Notes: generated by a model from the letters alone, not told the origin. 9,978 bases of DNA from an uncultured Eubacteriales bacterium (GCA_934365155.1 CAKRMZ010000047.1:1-9978), one strand, 5' to 3'; shown: positions 1-5,784, counted from the first letter of the stretch. Numbers and translations: made by a program.

Positions 1-245
1 TTGTTATTGTTGACATTGAATTCCGTCACTACTGTAAGTTTCCCGCTGTCGGCAAAGACGGTAAGCGGAAACATTCCAATGATTAACAGGGCACATAAAA
101 CGCTTGCCGTCAGCTGCCGTTGCTTGGTGGAAAGACATTTTATGCTTTTTCCCAGCCATTGAAACAGTAAAAAAAGCGGGAACAGTGCGAGTACGGCAAT
201 ATACTCCACCTGTTCTTTGCGGTGTAGATTTTTGAATTTGCGCAT
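1..245 (-). CDS. N-terminus of an exported protein, cut by the window edge
   Basis: An open frame of 81 codons reads on the minus strand from an ATG at 245 to the window edge without a stop, so only the N-terminus is visible. A GGGAG ribosome site lies about 8 nt upstream. The basic N-terminus (MRKFKNLHRK) is followed by a hydrophobic stretch at about residues 15-31, a short basic loop, and a second one at about 44-61 ending in TVFADS, which looks like a signal-peptidase site (VFA|DS). The rest begins GKLTVVTEF. I therefore expect an exported or wall-associated protein with an unusually long two-helix leader. The family cannot be named from this fragment. It diverges from the response regulator at 472. 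An overlapping frame at 4-270 is a shadow: it lacks the hydrophobic segments and a comparable ribosome site. Confidence 0.6.
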   Translation of the reverse strand, partial: MRKFKNLHRKEQVEYIAVLALFPLFLLFQWLGKSIKCLSTKQRQLTASVLCALLIIGMFPLTVFADSGKLTVVTEFNVNNN

Positions 246-268
246 GGTGATCGCTCCCTTTGAATTCC

Positions 269-297
269 ATTATATTTACAGGAACATTTTAACATAT
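269..297 (-). promoter_or_regulatory. Possible promoter of the truncated exported-protein gene
   Basis: On the minus strand a perfect TATAAT (274-269) sits 23 nt before the ATG at 245. At the expected distance upstream there is only a poor -35 match (ATATGT or TATGTT), and there is no TGn extended -10. The position suits the downstream gene, but the weak -35 suggests a low-activity or activator-dependent promoter. Confidence 0.35.
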
Positions 298-361
298 TTT
301 CCAGTCCGAAAACGTCAGCTGCGCGAAATGTCGATTTTGGGGAGCGAATTGGTGAAGGATG

Positions 362-390
362 TTGAAAACATTTAAAATATGTGGTAAAAT
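362..390 (+). promoter_or_regulatory. Promoter of the two-component operon, with a dyad over the -35
   Basis: TTGAAA (362-367), a 17-bp spacer and TAAAAT (385-390) form a good sigma-A-type promoter, predicting a start near 397 and a leader of about 75 nt before the regulator gene. The -35 lies inside a small inverted repeat, ATGTT-GAA-AACAT (359-371), which could be an operator. The promoter is read directly from the sequence; the operator role is inference. Confidence 0.6.
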
Positions 391-404
391 ATCAAGGAAG
401 AGAG

Positions 405-453
405 GGTACCGTAAGAGTGTGTTTTTCTAAGGCTATGAGATAGGTACCGATAG
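405..453 (+). repeat. Two GGTACCG repeats in the leader of the response regulator gene
   Basis: GGTACCG occurs at 405-411 and again at 443-449, followed by the related tails TAAGAG and ATAGAA, so the copies are 38 bp apart. GGTACC is itself a palindrome, so the copies could also pair as a stem in RNA. LytTR regulators usually bind paired direct repeats of about 9 bp at a spacing of about 21 bp; the unit TACCGTAAG (407-415) faintly resembles the AgrA-type repeat, but the spacing differs. Autoregulation is possible but not shown. The gene's ribosome site AAGGAG (457-462) follows immediately. Confidence 0.4.
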
Positions 454-471
454 AAAAAGGAGAATTCTGCT

Positions 472-1215
472 ATGTTGCGTATAGCCGTGTGTGATGATAG
501 CCCGCAGTTTTTGCAGACGGCTGCAGCACTGGTCAAGAAATGGTCCGAGGAACAAAATATTCCGATTGAATTACAGCGTTTTGGCAATGGAGACGAATTT
601 CTGAAAGCCAATGAAATCTCCCGATTTGATATTGTTTTTTTGGATATCATCATGCCGTTTTTGAACGGGATGGAAGCGGCCGAGGAACTCCGAAAAAAGG
701 ATACTGCCATTCGTATTATATTTTTGACATCCTCACCGGAATTTGCTCTGGATTCCTACAGTGTGAAAGCACAGGGATATTTGCTCAAGCCTGTGGATTA
801 TGAAAAAATCAGCGCGGCACTGAATGATTGCGCTGAGTTTTTAAGCAGTGAGCCGGAGAATCTGATTTTGAAAACCTCGTTCGGGTATCAGAAGTTGTAT
901 TTTCATAACATTGAATACATAGAAGCGCAGAATAAAAAAGTAATCTTTTATTTAAGTGACGGAAATTCGGTGGAATCGGCAGAGCCCCTGTACCATTTTG
1001 AAAACCGCATGACGATTGAAAGCGGTTTTTTCAAATGCCATCGCAGCTATTTGGTTTATATGAAAAATGTCGATCATTTCAGCAACATGGAAATCATAAC
1101 AAAATCCGGCCGCTGTGTGCCTATTTCCCGCGGTTTCGGAAAAGCCTTTAAGCAGGCATATTTTGATTTAATGTTCGGAGAACCGGGAGGCATTTATGCT
1201 GTTGACAATACTTAG
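472..1215 (+). CDS. LytTR-family response regulator (AgrA/LytR type)
   Basis: A cytoplasmic DNA-binding response regulator of 247 aa, normal length for the family. The receiver domain covers about residues 1-120: acidic pocket D8-D9, phospho-acceptor D58 in VFLDIIMP, T86 in IIFLTSS and K106 in LLKPVDY. A LytTR domain covers about 132-234, with IEYIEAQNKKVIFY, the CHRSYLVYMKNV segment and CVPISRGF typical of that fold. The ATG has AAGGAG 9 nt upstream. The 3' end overlaps the sensor kinase gene by 20 nt, so the two are translationally coupled and the kinase is the expected partner. Phosphorylation would promote binding to paired direct repeats upstream of targets; the GGTACCG repeats in its own leader are candidates. 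Its regulon cannot be read from the sequence. The domain assignment is firm; calling it agrA would be too specific because no agrB or agrD is seen. Confidence 0.93.
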   Translation: MLRIAVCDDSPQFLQTAAALVKKWSEEQNIPIELQRFGNGDEFLKANEISRFDIVFLDIIMPFLNGMEAAEELRKKDTAIRIIFLTSSPEFALDSYSVKAQGYLLKPVDYEKISAALNDCAEFLSSEPENLILKTSFGYQKLYFHNIEYIEAQNKKVIFYLSDGNSVESAEPLYHFENRMTIESGFFKCHRSYLVYMKNVDHFSNMEIITKSGRCVPISRGFGKAFKQAYFDLMFGEPGGIYAVDNT

Positions 1216-2464
1216 CTTCCTGCACAATGCTATCACATTGCTGTTCGGGGTTTTTGTCTCCGCGGCGTTTTTAGGTGTATGTATGAACCGAAAAAACGTC
1301 TTTACACTATTGACATTTTCTGTTGTAGTAGGCGGAGCGTACATTGCTTCCTATTTATGGCTCGGTGTTTCCGGTACAGAGAAGATATATCCGCTGATTA
1401 TCCACCTGCCGCTCGCGGTATTTCTTTCCATTTGGTATCATTATCGGCCGGCTATGTCGGCGCTTTCTGTATTGACGGCATATTTGTGTTGCCAGATCAG
1501 CAACTGGGTGGGACTTGCAATATTGAGTATAACGGATGAACAGTGTGTTTACTATGCGGTCCGAATCGCTGTTACAGTGGCTACTTTTATGCTGCTGATT
1601 CGCTATGTTTCGGACGCGACGGCGACACTGCTGCAAAAGCCGACGAAAACGCTTTTGATTTTGGGACTTATTCCATTTGTTTATTATATGTTCGACTATA
1701 CAACTCGCGTTTACACCTCGCTTTTGTATTCGGGGCGTGAGGTTGTTGTTGAGTTCTTGGGTTTTATACTCTGTGTGTTCTATCTGCTGTTTATTTTTCT
1801 GTATTTCAGACAATACGAAGAAAAGTTAGAAGCGGACCAGAAAAACCAATTGATGGAATTGAAGCGTCGGCAATATGAAAAGGAACTGGCGGCAATACGG
1901 CGCTCTGAGCGTGAGGTTTCAATTCTGCGGCACGATATGAGGCATTTTCTTTTGAATCTTTCTGCGTATATCAAAAACGGGGAATCGGAAAAAGCCGAAG
2001 ATTATATTCACTCGCTGATTGCCTCTGCCGATCAGACCGCGACTCGCAAATATTGCAAAAACGAAATTATCAATATAATTCTTTCCTCACACGAAGAAAA
2101 AATCAAACAGGAGCAAATCCAATTCAGCTATTCCGTTGATGTACCGGACGAATTGCCTTTTTCCGATGTGGATATCACTGCGGTGCTTTCCAATGCCTTG
2201 GAAAATGCAATTATAGCGGTAATGAAGCTCCCGCCGGAGGAACGCATCATACAGCTGACGATTAAAATGAACGGCGGCAAACTGCTGTTTTCTTTGAAAA
2301 ACCGTTTTTCCGAACAGCCGCTCTTCATGAACGGTGTGCCGCATGCAAAGCAACCCGGACATGGATTCGGAACACAGAGCATTCACTATATCACGGAAAA
2401 ACTCAATGGCAATTGCGAATTTTCGGTGAAGGACGACTGGTTTATTTTGCGTGTGATTTTGTAA
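1196..2464 (+). CDS. AgrC-like membrane sensor histidine kinase (GHKL ATPase)
   Basis: A 422-aa polytopic sensor kinase. The N-terminal half (about residues 5-204) holds six or seven hydrophobic segments and no obvious extracellular domain, as in peptide-sensing AgrC/ComD-type kinases. A charged, coiled-coil-like linker (about 205-243) leads to the phospho-acceptor motif LRHDMRHFLLNL with H246. The ATP-binding domain is the short GHKL type: N-box NALENAI with N333 and N337, and G-box GHGFGTQSI at about 388-396. The ATG at 1196 has GGGAGG 5 nt upstream, inside the end of the regulator gene. It would autophosphorylate H246 and pass phosphate to D58 of that regulator. The ligand is unknown: AgrC relatives sense cyclic peptides made by AgrB from AgrD, but neither gene is found beside it in this window. 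The family call is firm, the ligand class is inference. Confidence 0.9.
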   Translation: MLLTILSFLHNAITLLFGVFVSAAFLGVCMNRKNVFTLLTFSVVVGGAYIASYLWLGVSGTEKIYPLIIHLPLAVFLSIWYHYRPAMSALSVLTAYLCCQISNWVGLAILSITDEQCVYYAVRIAVTVATFMLLIRYVSDATATLLQKPTKTLLILGLIPFVYYMFDYTTRVYTSLLYSGREVVVEFLGFILCVFYLLFIFLYFRQYEEKLEADQKNQLMELKRRQYEKELAAIRRSEREVSILRHDMRHFLLNLSAYIKNGESEKAEDYIHSLIASADQTATRKYCKNEIINIILSSHEEKIKQEQIQFSYSVDVPDELPFSDVDITAVLSNALENAIIAVMKLPPEERIIQLTIKMNGGKLLFSLKNRFSEQPLFMNGVPHAKQPGHGFGTQSIHYITEKLNGNCEFSVKDDWFILRVIL

Positions 2465-2592
2465 AGGGATATATCATAAGCGTCACGTTTTATAAGTTGC
2501 ATTAATATTAGGATCAATATCCATTGTATAAAAAATTGTCGAGTTTACTGATTTTATCTTTTGCGTTGAAGACTGATATCAGAGGTGAAAAT

Positions 2593-3435
2593 ATGCACGA
2601 TCGGCAAAAATACAGGCTATTACGGCAATGCTTTCTTATCATTGCTTTTTGTATTGCATTGATTGTTATCAATATGAATATCGATTTTGTCACAAAAAAG
2701 AGTCAGAGCGGTACCGAAGATGACGACGGTGCTTTGCCGGTGATTAAGACGGGCACTGAAACAGACGAAATCCCGACTATCACAAATCCGGAAATAAAGG
2801 CTTGTATGCTTAGTGTGCCGTATATTTATCAAGGGGAATACTGGCCTAACGGTTGTGAAAGTGTCAGTGCCGTCATGGTGCTTCAGTATTACGGTTTCGG
2901 AATTGATGTAGATTCTTTTATTGAGGGATATCTGCCTTGCGGAGAGGAACCCATTGTAGGCTATCTCGGTCCGGACCCTGCAGAGGTTTATTGTGGGAAT
3001 CCGTATGATCAGGAGAGCGGATGGGGATGTTATGCGAGTGTAATTGAAGCTTCGCTGAAACAATATCTGAATGCAGAAGAGTACTCGGTGTTTTGCCCGA
3101 ACGGACAAACTGTGGAAGAATTGTGCAAGGAGTATCTGAATAATGATATACCGGTTATTTTGTGGGCAACTTTGGGGATGAGTGACCGGACCGATGCTGA
3201 AATTTATGCATATTGGCAGACCAAGGAAGGAAAACCCATCTGGTATCATATGGAACTGCATTGTTTAGTCTTATGCGGATATGATGAACAGTATTATTAT
3301 TTTAACGATCCGTTGAATTACAATGACGGGGACTGTGTTTTTTATCCCAAAGAGGATGTTCAGCGTGCATATGAAATCATGGGAGCGCAATGTGTAGTTG
3401 TAGTTCCTGACGGTATTGATGCAACTATCTCTTAA
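2593..3435 (+). CDS. Membrane-anchored C39-like cysteine peptidase
   Basis: A 280-aa protein with a short basic N-terminus, one membrane segment at about residues 12-30 (FLIIAFCIALIVIN), an acidic, Thr/Gly-rich linker to about 70, and a peptidase_C39-like papain-fold domain. The catalytic set is visible: Q80 and C88 in YQGEYWPNGCES, H223 in ELHCLVLCGYD, and D239 in FNDPL. Topology rules place the enzyme outside the cell. The predicted ectodomain has 11 cysteines, many for an exported Firmicute protein. I chose the ATG at 2593 because AGAGGTG lies 5 nt upstream; an in-frame TTG at 2524 adds 23 residues but has no ribosome site. It follows the kinase by 128 nt with no clear promoter or terminator between them, so read-through is likely. 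C39 family members often cleave double-glycine leaders, but this substrate is unknown and a role in processing a signal peptide is only a guess. Confidence 0.8.
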   Translation: MHDRQKYRLLRQCFLIIAFCIALIVINMNIDFVTKKSQSGTEDDDGALPVIKTGTETDEIPTITNPEIKACMLSVPYIYQGEYWPNGCESVSAVMVLQYYGFGIDVDSFIEGYLPCGEEPIVGYLGPDPAEVYCGNPYDQESGWGCYASVIEASLKQYLNAEEYSVFCPNGQTVEELCKEYLNNDIPVILWATLGMSDRTDAEIYAYWQTKEGKPIWYHMELHCLVLCGYDEQYYYFNDPLNYNDGDCVFYPKEDVQRAYEIMGAQCVVVVPDGIDATIS

Positions 3436-3441
3436 AAACTG

Positions 3442-3464
3442 AGTGCTTTCTGTGACGAAGCACT
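3442..3464 (+). repeat. Hairpin between the peptidase and P-loop genes, touching the next -35
   Basis: AGTGCTT (3442-3448) and AAGCACT (3458-3464) are perfect 7-bp inverted arms with a 9-nt loop, starting 7 nt after the peptidase stop codon. No T-run follows, so it is not a standard intrinsic terminator. Its last base is the first base of the -35 of the next promoter. It may protect the upstream mRNA 3' end, act as a weak terminator, or be an operator. Confidence 0.5.
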
Positions 3465-3492
3465 TGAAATCCGGAAAAAAATAGTGTAAAAT
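3464..3492 (+). promoter_or_regulatory. Promoter of the small P-loop gene
   Basis: TTGAAA (3464-3469), a 17-bp spacer and TAAAAT (3487-3492) make a near-consensus sigma-A-type promoter. The predicted transcription start near 3499 lies downstream of an in-frame ATG at 3494, which rules that codon out as the main start and supports the ATG at 3563. The -35 and -10 hexamers are identical to those of the two-component operon promoter. Confidence 0.65.
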
Positions 3493-3499
3493 AATGACA

Positions 3500-3529
3500 G
3501 AGGTAGTAAAGCGTGACGATCGTTACCTC
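3500..3529 (+). promoter_or_regulatory. Nested dyad in the P-loop gene leader, possible operator
   Basis: Just at the predicted transcription start, GAGGTA (3500-3505) and TACCTC (3524-3529) form inverted arms. Within them lies a near-perfect 14-bp palindrome at 3513-3526 (GTGACGATCGTTAC, one mismatched pair around the exact palindrome ACGATCGT). The position, immediately downstream of the -10, suits a repressor site or a leader hairpin. The symmetry is seen directly; the function is inferred. Confidence 0.4.
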
Positions 3530-3562
3530 AAAAATAACCAATCGTCAAGAATGGAGTTATCT

Positions 3563-3976
3563 ATGCTGAAATTGATTGTCGGTGTCAAAGGAACAGGCAA
3601 GACAAAAGCGCTGATTGATTTGGTCAATACTGCGGCAGAAAAAACCGCCGGCTCAGTGGTTTGCATTGAAAAGGGTAATAAACTCAGATTTGATATAAAA
3701 TCCGCGGTGCGGCTTTTGGATGCCACAGAATATATGGTAGATGATGCAGAGGCTTTATTCGGTTTTATTGCCGGCATTTATGCAAGCAACCATGATATTA
3801 CCGAGATTTTTGTGGACTCGGCATTGAAAATTTGCAATGACGATATGTCTGCTTTCGAAACCTTTATTTTAAAGCTGGAGGCATTTGCCAAAATTAACGA
3901 TTTACATGTTGCGATTACAGCGTCGACAGATGCTGCGAATATTCCGAACTCGCTCAAGGTGTTTGTCGGTAATTAA
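3563..3976 (+). CDS. Small P-loop ATP-binding protein of unknown role
   Basis: A soluble 137-aa protein. It opens with a beta strand and Walker A motif, GVKGTGKT at residues 7-14, and has a Walker-B-like strand ending in an acid, EIFVD (D85), followed by a further strand, LHVAITAS (about 114-121). It is too short for a full AAA+ or secretion ATPase and has no other recognisable domain. As I recall, similar short clostridial proteins are sometimes labelled PilT-like on the P-loop alone; I see no support for a pilus role. The start at 3563 is set by GGAG 6 nt upstream and by the promoter, which excludes the in-frame ATG at 3494; the ATG at 3551 lacks a ribosome site. The gene has its own promoter and a strong terminator behind it, so it is probably monocistronic. 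It likely binds nucleotide; substrate and partner are unknown. Confidence 0.7.
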   Translation: MLKLIVGVKGTGKTKALIDLVNTAAEKTAGSVVCIEKGNKLRFDIKSAVRLLDATEYMVDDAEALFGFIAGIYASNHDITEIFVDSALKICNDDMSAFETFILKLEAFAKINDLHVAITASTDAANIPNSLKVFVGN

Positions 3977-4003
3977 TTGCATAACGGAATCCGTTTAAAA
4001 ATT

Positions 4004-4061
4004 AAACCTGTATTGAAAAGATATCCCGCGATAATGCGGATTCATTCAATACAGGTTTTTT
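4004..4061. terminator. Bidirectional terminator between convergent genes
   Basis: AAACCTGTATTGAA (4004-4017) pairs perfectly over 14 bp with TTCAATACAGGTTT (4045-4058), followed by a T-run to 4061. The 27-nt apex can form a second stem, ATCCCGC (4023-4029) with GCGGAT (4036-4041), leaving one bulged C. On the minus strand the hairpin is followed by TTTAATTTTTAA, so it also works for mtnN. A small extra hairpin, AACGG-AAT-CCGTT (3984-3994 region), precedes it. It ends the P-loop gene on plus and luxS-mtnN on minus. Confidence 0.85.
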
Positions 4062-4085
4062 ATGATTTGTTACGGAAAGCTGTTT

Positions 4086-4766
4086 TTAAGAAAACAGCGA
4101 AGAAATCAGGGATATCGTTTGCTCGGTGGCTATGTGGCAGAATTTTGCGTAATCCATAGCGCCGTCGGTATCGGCGCCGTCCGATATCGAGCGAAGAATG
4201 CACACGGGAATTTGATTCACATAGCATACCTGGGCAATGGCTCCGCTTTCCATATCGCAGGCAATGGCTCCGAACTCCTTTTTTACCTGTTCTTTCTCGG
4301 TGGGAGCCGACAAAAAACGGTCAGCAGAGGCAATGGTGCCGTTGGCTGCCGAAATATTTAATTTTTTACTTAATTCGGTTAACTGCTGCCGTAAGGGCAG
4401 ATCGCATTCAAAATAAATTACATTAATTCCTGAAATCAAGCCCTTGGGGTCACCGGTTGCGGAAGTATCCATATCATATTGCAGCGCTTTTTCGGCGATT
4501 ACTAAGTCGCAGATGTGCAGACTGCCACAAAGTGCGCCGCCGACACCGATATTAATAATTTTATCCGGATGAAAAGCAAGAATCATTGTTTGTGCACACA
4601 TCGCGGCAAAAACTTTTCCGACACCGCAGGTGGCCACCACGACATCTTGTTTTCCGATGGCGCCGGAAGTAAAAAGAATGTTGCTGATGGAAGTGGTTTT
4701 AGGATTTTTTATTAATGCGATAATCCCATCTGTTTCGATTTTCATCGCTCCGATAATTCCGATCAT
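4086..4766 (-). CDS. mtnN: 5'-methylthioadenosine/S-adenosylhomocysteine nucleosidase
   Basis: A 226-aa cytosolic nucleosidase (MTAN/Pfs), normal length. It cleaves adenine from methylthioadenosine and from S-adenosylhomocysteine, yielding S-ribosylhomocysteine for LuxS. The start MIGIIGAMKIETDGI is the classic family opening. The residues matching the catalytic set of the E. coli enzyme are present: E11, the ribose-binding M172-E173 in DMESGAIAQ, and the catalytic acid D196 in SISDGAD. The nucleoside-binding core INIGVGGAL lies at about 71-79. The start at 4766 has GGAGG 7 nt upstream; an upstream in-frame ATG at 4832 lies inside luxS. The ATG overlaps the luxS stop as ATGA, so the two genes are translationally coupled and act in consecutive steps. 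A perfect 8-bp hairpin at 4079-4098 spans the stop codon; the main terminator lies beyond it at 4004-4061. Confidence 0.96.
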   Translation of the reverse strand: MIGIIGAMKIETDGIIALIKNPKTTSISNILFTSGAIGKQDVVVATCGVGKVFAAMCAQTMILAFHPDKIINIGVGGALCGSLHICDLVIAEKALQYDMDTSATGDPKGLISGINVIYFECDLPLRQQLTELSKKLNISAANGTIASADRFLSAPTEKEQVKKEFGAIACDMESGAIAQVCYVNQIPVCILRSISDGADTDGAMDYAKFCHIATEQTISLISSLFS

Positions 4767-5227
4767 CGTGATTCCTCCGGATAAGAAAAAGACGGACCGC
4801 GCTTTTTTAAAATGTCGAGCAGTGCCGCGCATTCGATTTTTGCGGCGTTTAGATCAAGATTTTTGTAATTTCCGCATTCTTTTTGGCTTTGGCCGTACAT
4901 TTGTGTTTCGTGATATGCAATTTGTTCTAACGTTTGCAGTACTGCCTGATAAACTCCTTCGGTTTTTAAATTTGACGTGAGCAAATAAAAACCGGTTTGA
5001 CAGCCCATCGGACCGAAATAGACAACATGTTCTCCTACAGGACTGTTTCGGATGACAGTGGCAAACATATGCTCAACGGAATGCATGGTAAGATTGTCCA
5101 TATAATTTCCGTTATTGGGTTTGCGAGTACGAAGATCAAAGGTAGTGATATCACCGTCGATACGAGAAATATACATTCCGGGTACGATTTTATCATGATT
5201 CACGGTAAAGCTGGAAATTGTTTTCAT
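4763..5227 (-). CDS. luxS: S-ribosylhomocysteine lyase (AI-2 synthase)
   Basis: A 154-aa cytosolic metalloenzyme, the usual LuxS length. It splits S-ribosylhomocysteine into homocysteine and DPD, the precursor of the AI-2 signal. The metal ligands are H49 and H53 in HSVEH plus C118 in KECGN; E52 and C76 in GPMGCQTG are the catalytic residues. It is the first gene of a two-gene operon with mtnN, so both steps of the activated methyl cycle are made together. I chose the ATG at 5227: the in-frame ATG at 5269 falls between the -35 and -10 boxes of the promoter and cannot be on the transcript. The ribosome site is weak (AATAGG, about 10 nt away). Whether AI-2 is a true signal here or only a by-product cannot be told; no AI-2 receptor or Lsr genes are present in the window. 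Confidence 0.97.
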   Translation of the reverse strand: MKTISSFTVNHDKIVPGMYISRIDGDITTFDLRTRKPNNGNYMDNLTMHSVEHMFATVIRNSPVGEHVVYFGPMGCQTGFYLLTSNLKTEGVYQAVLQTLEQIAYHETQMYGQSQKECGNYKNLDLNAAKIECAALLDILKKRGPSFSYPEESR

Positions 5228-5259
5228 AATTATTAACCTATTCTCAATTTGTTTTTTAA

Positions 5260-5288
5260 ATTGTACCATATATAGAAAAATAGGTCAA
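5260..5288 (-). promoter_or_regulatory. Promoter of the luxS-mtnN operon
   Basis: On the minus strand, TTGACC (5288-5283), a 17-bp spacer and TACAAT (5265-5260) form a strong sigma-A-type promoter, with transcription predicted to begin near 5253. The leader is only about 25 nt, leaving no room for a SAM- or SAH-sensing riboswitch. The boxes decide the luxS start by excluding the upstream ATG at 5269. Confidence 0.75.
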
Positions 5289-5325
5289 GCGACAAAAAAT
5301 GATTTAAAAACCTCAATTTATGCGA

Positions 5326-5354
5326 TTTACAGAAGCAAAAAACTGTGATAAAAT
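5326..5354 (+). promoter_or_regulatory. Promoter of the FTR-like gene
   Basis: TTTACA (5326-5331), a 17-bp spacer and TAAAAT (5349-5354) fit a sigma-A-type promoter, with a start near 5361 and a leader of about 24 nt carrying AAGGA and GAGG ribosome-site sequences (5368-5377). It is divergent from the luxS promoter; the two -35 boxes are about 37 bp apart, so one bound regulator could affect both. Confidence 0.65.
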
Positions 5355-5384
5355 GCAAATGATTATGAAGGAAGAGGATTCGAT

Positions 5385-5582
5385 ATGAAAGTAGTATATA
5401 ATTCGGATAAAGATTGGGTTAAGCTGATCCAGAAGGGACTGAAGGAGCGCGGGGGATATTGCCCCTGCAAAATTGCAAAGACAGAGGATAATAAATGTAT
5501 GTGCCGGGAATTTCGGGAACAAATCCAAGATCCTGATTTTGAAGGATACTGTCATTGTAAGCTGTTTTACAAGTATAAATAA
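5385..5582 (+). CDS. Small FTR-catalytic-chain-like Fe-S protein, three CxC pairs
   Basis: A 65-aa soluble protein with six cysteines in three CxC pairs: C26-P-C28, C38-M-C40 and C56-H-C58, the last in GYCHCKLFY. CPC and CHC are hallmarks of the catalytic chain of ferredoxin-thioredoxin reductase, where four cysteines hold a [4Fe-4S] cluster and two form the active disulfide. The first-to-last span, 33 residues, equals that of the plant enzyme, but the middle pair is shifted: gaps of 9 and 15 residues here against 16 and 8 in the classic CPC-X16-CPC-X8-CHC. At 65 aa it is much shorter than the roughly 110-residue plant chain, and no variable chain or thioredoxin gene is nearby. The ATG is preceded by AAGGAAGAGG. 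A role in thiol redox transfer is likely by family, but the electron donor and target are unknown. It probably forms a single-gene transcript. Confidence 0.78.
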   Translation: MKVVYNSDKDWVKLIQKGLKERGGYCPCKIAKTEDNKCMCREFREQIQDPDFEGYCHCKLFYKYK

Positions 5583-5784
5583 TATAATTAAAATATAATT
5601 GTAAATATTTAAAAATACAAATGCATTATTAAAAATGTATTATAAATACGTTTCGCATAGCAGTTTTTGGAAAAGGCTTTTTGTTTGTTTACTCCCTGAG
5701 GAATTTCCACTTTTATAATTCATATTTTCACTCGATTTTGATATAGATATACTAAAAATCGGTGAACCTTGGGAGAGCAAACAC
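5583..5784. other. AT-rich intergenic spacer with a possible promoter
   Basis: These 202 bp hold no convincing ORF or structured RNA. The first 70 bp are almost pure A/T, with near-repeats ATGCATTAT and ATGTATTAT and weak AT-only inverted repeats (AATACA...TGTATT). No GC-rich hairpin with a T-run follows the FTR-like gene, so its transcript may read on. A candidate promoter for the next gene is TTTTCA (5725-5730), a 17-bp spacer and TATACT (5748-5753), starting near 5760; another TATAAT at 5714-5719 lacks a good -35. Confidence 0.4.

Noticed and set aside
4..270. Minus-strand 88-aa frame over the left edge
   Set aside because: It overlaps, in another frame, the better 81-codon open frame from 245 that has a ribosome site and signal-like hydrophobic segments.
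246..471. Possible AgrD-like peptide gene next to the sensor pair
   Set aside because: I looked in this gap and at 2465-2592 on both strands; only frames of about 15 codons without ribosome sites were found.
2524..2592. TTG start adding 23 residues to the C39-like peptidase
   Set aside because: No ribosome site before 2524; the ATG at 2593 has AGAGGTG at the right distance and puts a basic tail before the membrane segment.
2620..3261. 213-aa minus-strand frame
   Set aside because: Fully antisense to the peptidase gene, with low-complexity translation and no recognisable motif or ribosome site.
4997..5236. Plus-strand 79-aa frame inside luxS, and similar frames at 4062-4361, 4515-4715 and 4630-4980
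   Set aside because: All are antisense to luxS or mtnN, whose catalytic motifs are intact.
5228..5384. SAM or SAH riboswitch upstream of luxS-mtnN
   Set aside because: The predicted leader is only about 25 nt, too short for any such riboswitch.
5313..5555. Minus-strand 80-aa hydrophobic frame
   Set aside because: It is antisense to the FTR-like gene and its promoter; its hydrophobic look comes from the complementary codons.
5583..5784. Structured RNA or riboswitch in the AT-rich gap
   Set aside because: Only weak AT-only inverted repeats are present and no known riboswitch core motif was recognised.
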